Shown here: piece after piece, positions 37,016 through 45,961 of the stretch | Position numbering within the stretch: the stretch's first letter is position 1 | Layout of the letters: the number at the start of each line of letters is the position of its first letter | Assembly: GCF_005771635.1 (NCBI RefSeq) | Contig: NZ_VBWP01000002.1 | Location: forward strand, 62,001 to 126,000 | Source of the DNA: Culicoidibacter larvae | Lineage (GTDB): Bacteria; Bacillota_I; Bacilli_A; Culicoidibacterales; Culicoidibacteraceae | Length of the DNA stretch: 64,000 nt | Reading direction: 5' to 3' | Position numbers and translations under genes: made by a program | Notes under the pieces: model-generated | What the model saw: only the letters and a program-made list of their open reading frames with translations | Databases searched by the model: none | Told to the model about the DNA's origin: nothing

Positions 37016-37036
37016 ATCAAAAGGTAAGGTGATTTT

Positions 37037-37627
37037 ATGGCGCTTATCGGCTATCCGACAAAAGCTAAAAAAACGACGCAGAAGAAAACCGTTATGTACA
37101 ATAATCGCGGTATGCGTCTTGAGGAAGAACTCAACACAGCAAATGAGTACTATCGTGCCTCAAACATTGCTGTTATTCATAAAAAGCCAACGCCGATTCA
37201 GATAGTAAAAGTTGACTATCCGAAACGGTCGGCAGCAAAAATTACTGAAGCATATTTCCGTACCCCTTCAACAACTGACTACAATGGTATTTACAAGGGT
37301 CGGTATATTGACTTCGAAGCAAAACAAACGAATAACAAAACTGCTTTACCTTTACAAAATTTCTATGAACATCAAATTGAGCATATGCAGGCAGTACTGC
37401 TTGCCGGTGGTATTTGTTTCATTATCATTCACTTTACTCAACATAATGAAACTTTCCTTATAGATGCTCAGCATGTTATTGAAATTTGGCAACAAAGCAA
37501 ATCAGACGGGCGGAAATCAATTTCGTATCAGTTCTCACAAATGCACGGACATAAAATTGATACTACGACATTTCCTACCCTCAATTATATTGATATAATC
37601 GATAAATTTTATTTAGGTGGTGAATAG
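37037..37627 (+). CDS. recU: Holliday junction resolvase RecU
   Basis: This 196-residue PD-(D/E)xK nuclease resolves recombination junctions. The metal site is in STTDYNGIYKGRYIDFEAKQT-like sequence (Asp in TTDYNG, Glu and Lys in DFEAKQ). The N-terminal MYNNRGMRLEEELN motif is typical. It is followed by class A PBP genes, the conserved recU-ponA pairing. Confidence 0.95.
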   Translation: MALIGYPTKAKKTTQKKTVMYNNRGMRLEEELNTANEYYRASNIAVIHKKPTPIQIVKVDYPKRSAAKITEAYFRTPSTTDYNGIYKGRYIDFEAKQTNNKTALPLQNFYEHQIEHMQAVLLAGGICFIIIHFTQHNETFLIDAQHVIEIWQQSKSDGRKSISYQFSQMHGHKIDTTTFPTLNYIDIIDKFYLGGE

Positions 37628-37631
37628 ACGC

Positions 37632-40163
37632 ATGACTACTCGAAGAAGCCAGCGTAGATCCAATAATACAACTAGTAATACAACCACAAATCGAAGAAAA
37701 TACCAAAATCCAGATCATTCAAACAAACAAGATAAGAAAAAAGCAGACAAAGGCAACAAAAAGAAAATGACGCCAAAACGTTTTGGCTGGATTGTTCTTA
37801 ATGTTATTTTTGTCTTATTTTTAGTTGGTACACTTGCCGGCGGTGCAATCGGAACCTTTGTTCTCGGTTCAGCACTTTCTGACTTGCCGGAACTTAATTT
37901 AGATACAATCAGATCACCGCAAAGAACCATGGTTTATGATAAAGATGGTAATCCCGTTGAATACTTATCTGAAGATGAATATAAAGCGGTCAAATATGAA
38001 GACATCCCTGATGTTGTCATAGATGCCTTTGTCGCAGTTGAAGATGCCCGTTTCTTCAGCCATCGCGGTTACGACCCTAAGCGGATGGTTGGTGCGGTTA
38101 TTGGTAACTTCACTTCTGGCGATATCGTCAGTGGTGCCAGTACCATTACGCAGCAGTTAATCCAAAATACAGTTATTGTAGAACGTCTCTATCAAGACCC
38201 TACTTATACAAACAGTATTAAACGGAAAGTGCAAGAGATTATTTTGGCAGCTGAATTAGAAACCAAAATGTCTAAAGAAGAAATTATGGAGTCATATTTA
38301 AATACGATTTCATTTGGCCGCTACAGCGGTATTGGTACAGCAGCAAAACGTTATTTCAATAAGGATATTTCAGAAATAACTCTTGCCGAAGCGGTTATCT
38401 TGGCAGGTATTCCGCAGAATCCTGCAGAAAATAATCCTTATGAGAATATTGAATCAGCAAATGTTCGTCGTAATACCGTACTTGATTTAATGGTTCGTCA
38501 TGGGTTCATTTCTGATCAAGAAGCTAACGCAGCCAGAGGTATTCCTATTTCTGATTTACTTGCAAAAGACGCCAGCGAGTTCCTAAATACTTACTATGCA
38601 TACTTTACTGGCGTTCGACAAGAGCTTAGTACTATTCCTGCCCTTGAAGGTATTACTGACTATAACTCAGGTTACAAGATTTATACTAACCTTGATGTTG
38701 ATATGCAAAAATATGCAAATGATCTTTTAGATAACGCCGAAGATTTATCATACTTCCCAGAGAATGATCCGGACTATAACGCAGCTTTTGCGGTTGTTCA
38801 GACAACAACCGGGAAAGTTCCTGCTATCGGTGGCGGACGTAATATCAACTATACAAACGAAGGTACCGGAGGTTTCAACATCGGTGTTAATGGCGGTATT
38901 GAACCTGGCTCTTCAATCAAACCAGTTATCGACTACGCGCTTGCTGTCGATCAAAATCACTGGTCAACTGCCGAGGAACAAAAAGACCAGGCTACTACTT
39001 ACACCGGCGGTGGTTCAATTTACAACTACAACCAAGGTGGTTATTCAGGTAGCGTCACTTTGAAATATGCAATTGCTCAGAGTTTAAACACAACTGCCCT
39101 GCAAGCATATCAAAGTGTTGGTTCTGAAAAGATTACTGAATATATGAAGACTTTGAATTTCCGTTATTTTGATTCATATGATGCGGTTGAGCCAAATGCT
39201 TTAGGTGGTTCGATGCAAATCAGCCCGCTTGAATTAGCCGGTGCCTACACTGTATTTGGTAATGATGGTAAATTTATTCAACCATATTTTATTACTAAAA
39301 TTACTGATGTAAATGATAATGTTATTTACGAACATCAAGATAATGCGCAACAAGTTATTTCACCGGAAGCTGCATATATTATGACAAAAACACTTGAATA
39401 TACTGCACAGACCGGTACTGCTGCCCGTGGTAATATTGGCGGAATGGCAGTTGCCGCAAAAACCGGTACTTCATCATATTCTCCGGAAGAACGTGAAGAA
39501 TTCGGTATCTCGCTTTATGATGAAAAAGATCACTGGTATGTTGGCTATACACCAGAATACTCTCTGGCTGCTTGGAGCGGCTATACCAAACCTTATGAAG
39601 CTGCAGCAAACGGAAAATTCGGTAAAAACGAATACAAATACGTTTCCGCTGATATCTTCCAAAAATTCTTAACCAAATATGGAACTTACGGTACTTCATT
39701 CAATGCCCCAAGTGGTGTTGTAAGTGCAACGGTTATGGCCGGGGTCTTCCCTGCTCAAGTTCCGCCAAACGGTTATAATGGCGAAACCTCAACTGATTAC
39801 TTCTTTAGTGATCGTAAACCAGTTGATATCGGCAGTTATAACATTTCTATTCCAGCTGTGAATGCTTCAATAAATGAATCTTCGCAAACAGTTATCTGGA
39901 GTGCACCAACGCCTGCATATGGCGAAGCACCTGATAGTGTCAAAAAAGCGTTTGGTAATATTGTTTATGATGTTTATGTTATTGACAAATCTGGTAAATC
40001 TACTCAAGTTGCTAATGGTGTTTCGAGTACATCCTTCAACTATTCAGCATATAAAACATACTCTTCTGTTGAAGTGGTTGCTCGCTTCTCAAATTACTCA
40101 ATCAGCAGTAAGGCAACTCGTGTAAACTTGCCAGCAATTGAAGAAGAGACTTCAGAAAACTAA
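37632..40163 (+). CDS. Class A penicillin-binding protein (PBP1a-type), first copy
   Basis: This bifunctional peptidoglycan synthase has about 843 residues. A basic Asn/Thr/Lys-rich cytosolic tail of about 50 residues precedes one membrane span. The glycosyltransferase has EDARFFSHRGYDPK and GASTITQQL. The transpeptidase has PGSSIKP, SLN and AAKTGTSS. The C-terminal 110 residues look like a fibronectin-III-type domain ending in acidic residues. ATG 37632 follows AGGTGGTG; two upstream GTG codons overlap that site. It overlaps no gene but lies 4 bases after recU. Confidence 0.93.
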   Translation: MTTRRSQRRSNNTTSNTTTNRRKYQNPDHSNKQDKKKADKGNKKKMTPKRFGWIVLNVIFVLFLVGTLAGGAIGTFVLGSALSDLPELNLDTIRSPQRTMVYDKDGNPVEYLSEDEYKAVKYEDIPDVVIDAFVAVEDARFFSHRGYDPKRMVGAVIGNFTSGDIVSGASTITQQLIQNTVIVERLYQDPTYTNSIKRKVQEIILAAELETKMSKEEIMESYLNTISFGRYSGIGTAAKRYFNKDISEITLAEAVILAGIPQNPAENNPYENIESANVRRNTVLDLMVRHGFISDQEANAARGIPISDLLAKDASEFLNTYYAYFTGVRQELSTIPALEGITDYNSGYKIYTNLDVDMQKYANDLLDNAEDLSYFPENDPDYNAAFAVVQTTTGKVPAIGGGRNINYTNEGTGGFNIGVNGGIEPGSSIKPVIDYALAVDQNHWSTAEEQKDQATTYTGGGSIYNYNQGGYSGSVTLKYAIAQSLNTTALQAYQSVGSEKITEYMKTLNFRYFDSYDAVEPNALGGSMQISPLELAGAYTVFGNDGKFIQPYFITKITDVNDNVIYEHQDNAQQVISPEAAYIMTKTLEYTAQTGTAARGNIGGMAVAAKTGTSSYSPEEREEFGISLYDEKDHWYVGYTPEYSLAAWSGYTKPYEAAANGKFGKNEYKYVSADIFQKFLTKYGTYGTSFNAPSGVVSATVMAGVFPAQVPPNGYNGETSTDYFFSDRKPVDIGSYNISIPAVNASINESSQTVIWSAPTPAYGEAPDSVKKAFGNIVYDVYVIDKSGKSTQVANGVSSTSFNYSAYKTYSSVEVVARFSNYSISSKATRVNLPAIEEETSEN

Positions 40164-40194
40164 ACAATTAATATATCTCAGGTGGTGAAATTAA

Positions 40195-42588
40195 ATGGCA
40201 AAAAGAAAGCAAAAGACAGGAGCTTCTAAAAAAACAAATGCCAAAGAAACAAATGGAACGATAGATAATAAAGCAGCAGTAGCTTCTAAAAAGAAAACAA
40301 CTACGAAACAGACTGCCACTGCTAAAAAGTCAGCTACTAATACTACAAAAACAGCTAGCAACAAAGCAACCAAATCAAAATCTGTTGCGGCCTCAAGCAG
40401 TTCGCCGAAAACGGCAAAACAAGGCGGCGCTAAAAAGACTAACAACTTTACACTTAATAATAAAGTATATGTTGAAGGAAAATATGAAAAGCGCAGTCCA
40501 ATACGCAAGGTGCTATGGACAGCACTTAATTTAGTGTTTGCCCTTGCAATCATCGGTACTATAGCTACCGGATTTGTTGGTGTAAAAATATTAAGTGATG
40601 TTTTATCTGATATGCCAGCTTTCGATGTAGCTTTACTGGAACCTAGCGAACCTTTAACTCAAGTGTATGACAAAGATGGTAACTACATTGATGAGCTAGG
40701 CGAAGATACTTATATTGAGGTCACTTATGATCAAATCCCTGACGTAGTCATTGATGCTTTTGTAGCTGTTGAAGACGCGCGGTTCTTTACCCACCGCGGC
40801 TACGATCCTAAACGGATGGTTGGTGCAGTTTTCGATAACTTCGCTGCCAGCGGTATTACCAGTGGTGCCAGTACTCTTACACAACAATTAGTAAAAAATA
40901 CTATTCTGGCTAGCCGCATTAATAGTGATGCTGAATATGCCAACTCAATGCGCCGGAAAATCCAAGAAATTTTCTTAGCAATGGAAGTTGAGCAACATTT
41001 AAGCAAAGAGGAAATATTTACTCAATATGTTAACACTGCCCTCTTTGGTAACTATCAGGGAATTGGTACTGCAGCAAAACGTTTATTTAACAAAAATGTT
41101 AGCGAATTAACCCTTGCAGAAGCCTCTCTGTTAGCCGGTATCCCAAAATATCCTAATGAATTCAATCCATTTCAGGATATTGCCAAGTCAACCGAACGTC
41201 GGAATTATGTACTTGATATGATGGTACGTCATGGCTTTACAAATGAAGCAGCAGCAAATGCGGTAAAATCATTACCGGTTTCTGACCTTCTGGCTAAAGA
41301 TCCAGAGGATTACCTTTATCAAAATTATGCATACTTCTCTGCAATCAGCCAAGAACTTAATGAAATTCTTCCCGATGCCCAAACAAACCGCGGTCTTAAA
41401 ATATATTCGAACATGAATACAGCAATGCAAAATTATTCTAACGAACTTTTAGATAACCCCGCATTCTTAGAGCAAGAAACAGGATTATCCTTCCCGGATG
41501 AGTATTATCAAACTGCCTTTGCAGTGGTTGATACTCAAACTGGAAAAGTTTCTGCTTTAGGAGCCGGTCGAAACATTAACTACACCACTGAAGGCGGCGG
41601 TGGTGGCGGATATAACTTCGCAATTAGTGGTGGTCATGAACCTGGTTCATCAATTAAACCAATCATTGACTATGCTCCGGCTGTGGAACAATTCGGTTGG
41701 GGACCATATACCATGCTTCAAGATATTCCTACAACATATACCGGTGGTATAAAGATTTCTAACTATAATGGCGAAGCAAACGAAGGTAGCTTAACAATGC
41801 AATCTGCGATAGCTAAATCTAAAAATACCACTGCCCTCCGCGCTTTGCAAAAAGCCGGTACTGAATATGCTCAAGAATTCACCGAACGGTTAGGTATTAC
41901 TTATGGCGAAGATGGCTTACAAGAAGCTAACGCCTTAGGTGGAAGCATGACAGTCACACCATTACAAATGGCCGGCGCATATGCTTCACTAGGTAATAAT
42001 GGACGCTATACTGACCCTTACTTCATTAGTAAAATTACTGATATGAATGATAATGTCATTTACGAACATCCATCAAGTGCGACTATTCAAGCAATGTCAC
42101 CATCTACTGCTCGCTCAATGACTGAAGCGCTTATGTATTCAAGTTACGCTGGAACGCCAAGCCGTGGTAATGTCAGCGGTATGAATATGGCGGCTAAAAC
42201 CGGAACATCATCTTATGATACAACTATTCGTAACCAATATGGTATTCCTTATGGCGCAGAAAAAGACCACTGGCATGTTGGCTATACACCACAATACTCA
42301 ATTGCTGTATGGAGTGGTTATGATGCTCCTACCGCTGCAGCCGAAAAAGGAATTTATGGTGTTAACAACAATAAATGGATACCGTCATTAATTTACAAAC
42401 AATTATTCTTAAAATTTGGGGAATACGGCTGGGAATATAACTTTGAAGGTGACAGCAACGGCAGTAATGGTAGTGAGCCACTAGTTGGCGCAGATGGTAA
42501 TGTACCAAAACCGGACCCAACTCAAAATAACAACAATAATAACAACAATAACAACAACAATAATAATACCAATAACAACGGCAATTAA
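40195..42588 (+). CDS. Class A penicillin-binding protein (PBP1a-type), second copy with poly-Asn tail
   Basis: This 797-residue protein is a tandem paralogue of the previous gene. It has a longer Lys/Thr/Ala-rich cytosolic tail (about 95 residues), one span, an intact glycosyltransferase (EDARFFTHRGYDPK, GASTLTQQL) and transpeptidase (PGSSIKP, SKN, AAKTGTSS). Instead of the C-terminal domain of its neighbour it ends in a poly-Asn stretch. AGGTGGTGA precedes the ATG. Two class A PBPs in tandem suggest duplication and specialisation. Confidence 0.93.
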   Translation: MAKRKQKTGASKKTNAKETNGTIDNKAAVASKKKTTTKQTATAKKSATNTTKTASNKATKSKSVAASSSSPKTAKQGGAKKTNNFTLNNKVYVEGKYEKRSPIRKVLWTALNLVFALAIIGTIATGFVGVKILSDVLSDMPAFDVALLEPSEPLTQVYDKDGNYIDELGEDTYIEVTYDQIPDVVIDAFVAVEDARFFTHRGYDPKRMVGAVFDNFAASGITSGASTLTQQLVKNTILASRINSDAEYANSMRRKIQEIFLAMEVEQHLSKEEIFTQYVNTALFGNYQGIGTAAKRLFNKNVSELTLAEASLLAGIPKYPNEFNPFQDIAKSTERRNYVLDMMVRHGFTNEAAANAVKSLPVSDLLAKDPEDYLYQNYAYFSAISQELNEILPDAQTNRGLKIYSNMNTAMQNYSNELLDNPAFLEQETGLSFPDEYYQTAFAVVDTQTGKVSALGAGRNINYTTEGGGGGGYNFAISGGHEPGSSIKPIIDYAPAVEQFGWGPYTMLQDIPTTYTGGIKISNYNGEANEGSLTMQSAIAKSKNTTALRALQKAGTEYAQEFTERLGITYGEDGLQEANALGGSMTVTPLQMAGAYASLGNNGRYTDPYFISKITDMNDNVIYEHPSSATIQAMSPSTARSMTEALMYSSYAGTPSRGNVSGMNMAAKTGTSSYDTTIRNQYGIPYGAEKDHWHVGYTPQYSIAVWSGYDAPTAAAEKGIYGVNNNKWIPSLIYKQLFLKFGEYGWEYNFEGDSNGSNGSEPLVGADGNVPKPDPTQNNNNNNNNNNNNNNTNNNGN
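42526..42582 (+). repeat. AAY trinucleotide repeat encoding poly-Asn
   Basis: A run of AAC/AAT codons at the 3' end of the second PBP gene encodes about 14 Asn, then Thr and more Asn. Such tracts can vary in length by slippage, although the mixed AAC/AAT codons would limit this. Confidence 0.85.
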
Positions 42589-42595
42589 GGAAACT

Positions 42596-42629
42596 AAAAA
42601 AAGCATTCACTTTATGTAAATGCTTTTTA
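42596..42629. terminator. Bidirectional terminator between pbp and nth
   Basis: AAGCATTCAC pairs with GTAAATGCTT (one mismatch), with A and T tracts on the two sides. It overlaps the nth stop codon. Confidence 0.82.
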
Positions 42630-43262
42630 CTTTTTCTTATAATACGTACAAATATTCTGGAAAGGACAAACCGCACAATTTGGTCGCTGCGCTTTACAAA
42701 GATAACGACCAAAGAAAATGAACTGATGATGTAACCTAATCCAGCTATCTCGCGGAAATTTTTTGCAAAGCGCCGCTTCAGTCTCCTTAACATCAGCGGT
42801 TTCTTTCACAAGCCCCAAACGCTTCGACACGCGGTGAACATGGGTATCAACCGCAAAAGCCGGTATACCAAACCCTACTGATTGCACAACATTTGCAGTC
42901 TTCTGGCCAACGCCTGGTAAAGCAACTAACGCTTTATGATCCGAAGGTACAACATTATGGTACTGTTCAACAATAATCTTCGCTGTCTTTTGCAAGTTAG
43001 CTGATTTATTTCGATATAAGCCAATAGAACGCAAATCATTTTCCAATTCATCCAGAGGAACCAGCAAATAACTTTCTGCATCTGGATATTTCTTAAATAA
43101 ATGCTTTGTAACTGAATTAACATGTTTATCAGTCGTTTGTGCCGATAACATAACAGCCACTAATAACTCCCATGTGTTCGTGAAATTTAATTCACAATCC
43201 GCATCAGGAAAAAGAATTTCCAGTTCATCCATAATAAATTGTGCTTTCTTACTTACTCGCAT
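42627..43262 (-). CDS. nth: Endonuclease III
   Basis: This 211-residue DNA glycosylase/AP lyase removes oxidised pyrimidines. The helix-hairpin-helix has the catalytic Lys in LPGVGQKTANVV and Asp in FAVDTHVHRV. The C-terminal 4Fe-4S ligands are in CKAQRPNCAVCPFQNIC. It follows dnaD, as in Bacillus, and appears to be the last gene of the rimM-to-nth transcription unit. Confidence 0.96.
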   Translation of the reverse strand: MRVSKKAQFIMDELEILFPDADCELNFTNTWELLVAVMLSAQTTDKHVNSVTKHLFKKYPDAESYLLVPLDELENDLRSIGLYRNKSANLQKTAKIIVEQYHNVVPSDHKALVALPGVGQKTANVVQSVGFGIPAFAVDTHVHRVSKRLGLVKETADVKETEAALCKKFPRDSWIRLHHQFIFFGRYLCKAQRPNCAVCPFQNICTYYKKK

Positions 43263-43275
43263 AGTTTACCTCATC

Positions 43276-43989
43276 TTACTTATTTTCTTTTAACCAATCA
43301 TATACAAAAAAATCAGCCTCTGCTCCCTGAACCTCATTTTCCGGTAAGGGATTATTTTTTTGTTGATGATCACGGAAATGCTGTCGCTGCCTCTGTGCTT
43401 CCTCAACAGAGGTAACCCCTTGTTTTTGCCACTCAAACAAAATACGCTCCATATAACGAATATTGCGCACATCATTTAAAATTGCCTCATCTAAAGCCTC
43501 CAGAATTAATCCTTCGCTATAATTATCTTCATTCATCCAACGAGCAACAGTTTCAAGCTCAATTGGTGCCAAAGGACGACCAAAAGCCTCCTCAACATTT
43601 TGAAAAATTGAACCTGCACTTGCCTCTTTCTCGGCATTCTGCTTAGCAATAAAAACCCGTTGTTGTAACAACGCCAAACGTTCAATCAACAAATCAAAAC
43701 GATATCGCTCAATAATTGCATCTTCCTTCTGTATAGCATCAATTTCAACAAGGCGCTTACTAATAAGCCCAAGCACAGACATCCGGCATTGTTCTTCATC
43801 CATCTGCATATGGGCAATCAATTGACTATTACTGGGAAAATTATTTTTTTTAATATTTAAACGCAAGAGATGAAGCAACACGAGTGTTTCTTCATCACTC
43901 AATTCAAGTTCGCGTTCAAATTGAAGTACGTAATTGAGTACTAAGTTAGGATTATCTGCAATTGTCTTTTTAAACAGCATATCAAACAT
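43276..43989 (-). CDS. dnaD: DnaD-family replication protein
   Basis: This 237-residue helicase-loading protein has an N-terminal winged-helix domain (about 1-100) and a C-terminal DnaD/DnaB2 domain (about 125-200) with the motif LIL...EAILNDVRNIRYMERIL..W. It helps load the replicative helicase at oriC and at restart sites. AAAGGAGG precedes the start. The pairing with nth matches Bacillus. Confidence 0.9.
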   Translation of the reverse strand: MFDMLFKKTIADNPNLVLNYVLQFERELELSDEETLVLLHLLRLNIKKNNFPSNSQLIAHMQMDEEQCRMSVLGLISKRLVEIDAIQKEDAIIERYRFDLLIERLALLQQRVFIAKQNAEKEASAGSIFQNVEEAFGRPLAPIELETVARWMNEDNYSEGLILEALDEAILNDVRNIRYMERILFEWQKQGVTSVEEAQRQRQHFRDHQQKNNPLPENEVQGAEADFFVYDWLKENK

Positions 43990-44009
43990 GACATGCCTCC
44001 TTTATATAA

Positions 44010-44711
44010 TTAATCACGATTATTGCCGCCAAAACGGAAAATGTAATATAGCAATTGCAACAATGACGCAATTGCTGCCGCTACATACGTAAACGCCGCA
44101 GCCTGCAATACTCGTTTTGCTCCGCCATACTCATCTGTCGAAAGCAAATTCAATTCTTTAATTTGCCCCAGAGCACGACTCGACGCATTAAACTCAACCG
44201 GCAACGTTACTACTTGGAATAAAAGCGCTAAGGCAAACATAATAATTGCCGCCCAAGTTAACCAAAAAAGGTTAAATAGAATTCCGACAATAAGTAAAAT
44301 CATACCACCTTGAGAACCAAGTTGTGCCAATGGAAATATAAGACTGCGAAACTTCAGAAATGCATAATTATGAGCATCCTGAATAGCATGGCCAACCTCA
44401 TGAGCCGCCACTGCAGTCGCGCTCACTGATTTTCCGTAAAATATATCTTGCGAAAGAAATACCGCTTTTTTACGTGGATCATAGTGATCGCTTAAGACCC
44501 CATGCGTAGAAAAAATCGGAATATCCTGCAACCCGTTACGATCTAGGATTTCACGGGCAACTTGTTGCCCTGAAAGTCCGGTGCGCACATCTACAGCACT
44601 ATATTTCGCATATGTTGATGTAATCATTCTCTGAGGAATTATTGATAATAGGATTCCGGCTATCAAAACCAGCATATAAAGTGGATCCATATAATATAAT
44701 GGAAAATACAT
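44010..44711 (-). CDS. yugP: Membrane zinc metallopeptidase, YugP family
   Basis: This 233-residue membrane protein has an N-terminal span, a cytosolic-type catalytic segment with AAHEVGHAIQ (HExxH) and three further spans in the second half. Family members are uncharacterised neutral zinc metallopeptidases. The ATG overlaps the upstream stop as TAATG, with GGAGG before it, so it is coupled to the TPR gene. Confidence 0.9.
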   Translation of the reverse strand: MYFPLYYMDPLYMLVLIAGILLSIIPQRMITSTYAKYSAVDVRTGLSGQQVAREILDRNGLQDIPIFSTHGVLSDHYDPRKKAVFLSQDIFYGKSVSATAVAAHEVGHAIQDAHNYAFLKFRSLIFPLAQLGSQGGMILLIVGILFNLFWLTWAAIIMFALALLFQVVTLPVEFNASSRALGQIKELNLLSTDEYGGAKRVLQAAAFTYVAAAIASLLQLLYYIFRFGGNNRD

Positions 44712-45961
44712 TAGTCATCTGCCTCCAATTCATTTTCTTCCTTCACTTTTAATTCTTCAATTCTTGCTTCCACACGTTCTAGTGTATCATAATCATCGTA
44801 ATTTTCCAAAAAATGCTTATAAGATTCTAAGAAATCTAATGAATCATTTAAGAAATAAAATGCCTCAAAAAAAGCGTCATTGGCACGTTCATCTTCATCA
44901 ACTGCTAAATAACATTGTGCCTTATACCATATAAATTTAGGCTCGAAATCACCTTGTTCTTCTAAATCATCAATACGCATCAAAGCAGCCTCATACGCTC
45001 CTGAGCGAATGCAAAGATCTAAATAATAATCATTGATTGCATAAGCATCAGGATTCCCTTGAATTAACTCATGTAAAATCTTTAATGCCTCATCACTTTT
45101 CCCTAAATGATCAAAAACAATAGCCTGTAAGAAATAAAGCTGTTCTGAAAACTCGTTATGACTTAAACCCTGAGCAATTAACTTTTCAGCGCGTTCAAAT
45201 AACTCTTCCTGAATCAAAAGTTCAATATAATAATTCAAGATTGAGGTCTGCTCAGGAAAATTCTTAATAATTTCCTCAAAAGTAGAAAATGACTTCTCCC
45301 GTTCACCTGCTTGGTAGAGTGCATAAGCATATTCATTCAAAAACTCCAGCAAATCAGATGCCTTGCCAGAAGCTTTTTCAAAATATGGTAAAGCTTCCAA
45401 ATAAGCGCCAACCTTACTATACGATAGCGCCAGCCGTTCATCAATTGAAAATGGCAAATCAACAACATTCTTACTCTTTAAAAGTAAATACTGATCAATT
45501 GCTTCGTCGAAATCCTCCATAAGGAAGAGTTGTTCCGCAAGCAGCCCGGTAATAATCGTTTGCTCAATATCAGAGATATTTTGCAAACTCTGCAATTTTC
45601 GATATGCCACATCACTAAGTCCTTGGGCATTATAAATCTCTGCAAGCAATATCTGTCCTTGAACATAAAATGCAGCATCCCTCGGAATTGAATCCAGTAG
45701 CAAGATACTTTTATCATCATCACCAAGCTGAAAATAAATATCAGCCAAATAGTAGCTCAATTCATCATCAGCTTCAACTGCCAAGTATTTTTCAAATGCA
45801 ATTGCCGCTTTATCAAAAAAGCCTTGTTGGTATAAAAAGTAGCCAATCTCGGCATATTCCTCAATATCATGTTCTTCTGCAAACCAATGTTCTAAGGTTG
45901 CTAAATTTTCATCAGTAAATCCACTTTCACCAAGTAGTGCCAAAATATCTAAATATGTCAT
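44711..45961 (-). CDS. TPR-repeat protein, YpiA-like
   Basis: This 416-residue acidic solenoid of about ten tetratricopeptide-like helix pairs (for example GFFDKAAIAFEKYLAVEADDE) has no membrane span. It lies directly downstream of aroA with an ATGA overlap, the same place as ypiA downstream of the EPSP synthase gene in Bacillus. The function of YpiA is poorly known; a protein-binding scaffold is the safest description. Confidence 0.82.
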   Translation of the reverse strand: MTYLDILALLGESGFTDENLATLEHWFAEEHDIEEYAEIGYFLYQQGFFDKAAIAFEKYLAVEADDELSYYLADIYFQLGDDDKSILLLDSIPRDAAFYVQGQILLAEIYNAQGLSDVAYRKLQSLQNISDIEQTIITGLLAEQLFLMEDFDEAIDQYLLLKSKNVVDLPFSIDERLALSYSKVGAYLEALPYFEKASGKASDLLEFLNEYAYALYQAGEREKSFSTFEEIIKNFPEQTSILNYYIELLIQEELFERAEKLIAQGLSHNEFSEQLYFLQAIVFDHLGKSDEALKILHELIQGNPDAYAINDYYLDLCIRSGAYEAALMRIDDLEEQGDFEPKFIWYKAQCYLAVDEDERANDAFFEAFYFLNDSLDFLESYKHFLENYDDYDTLERVEARIEELKVKEENELEADD

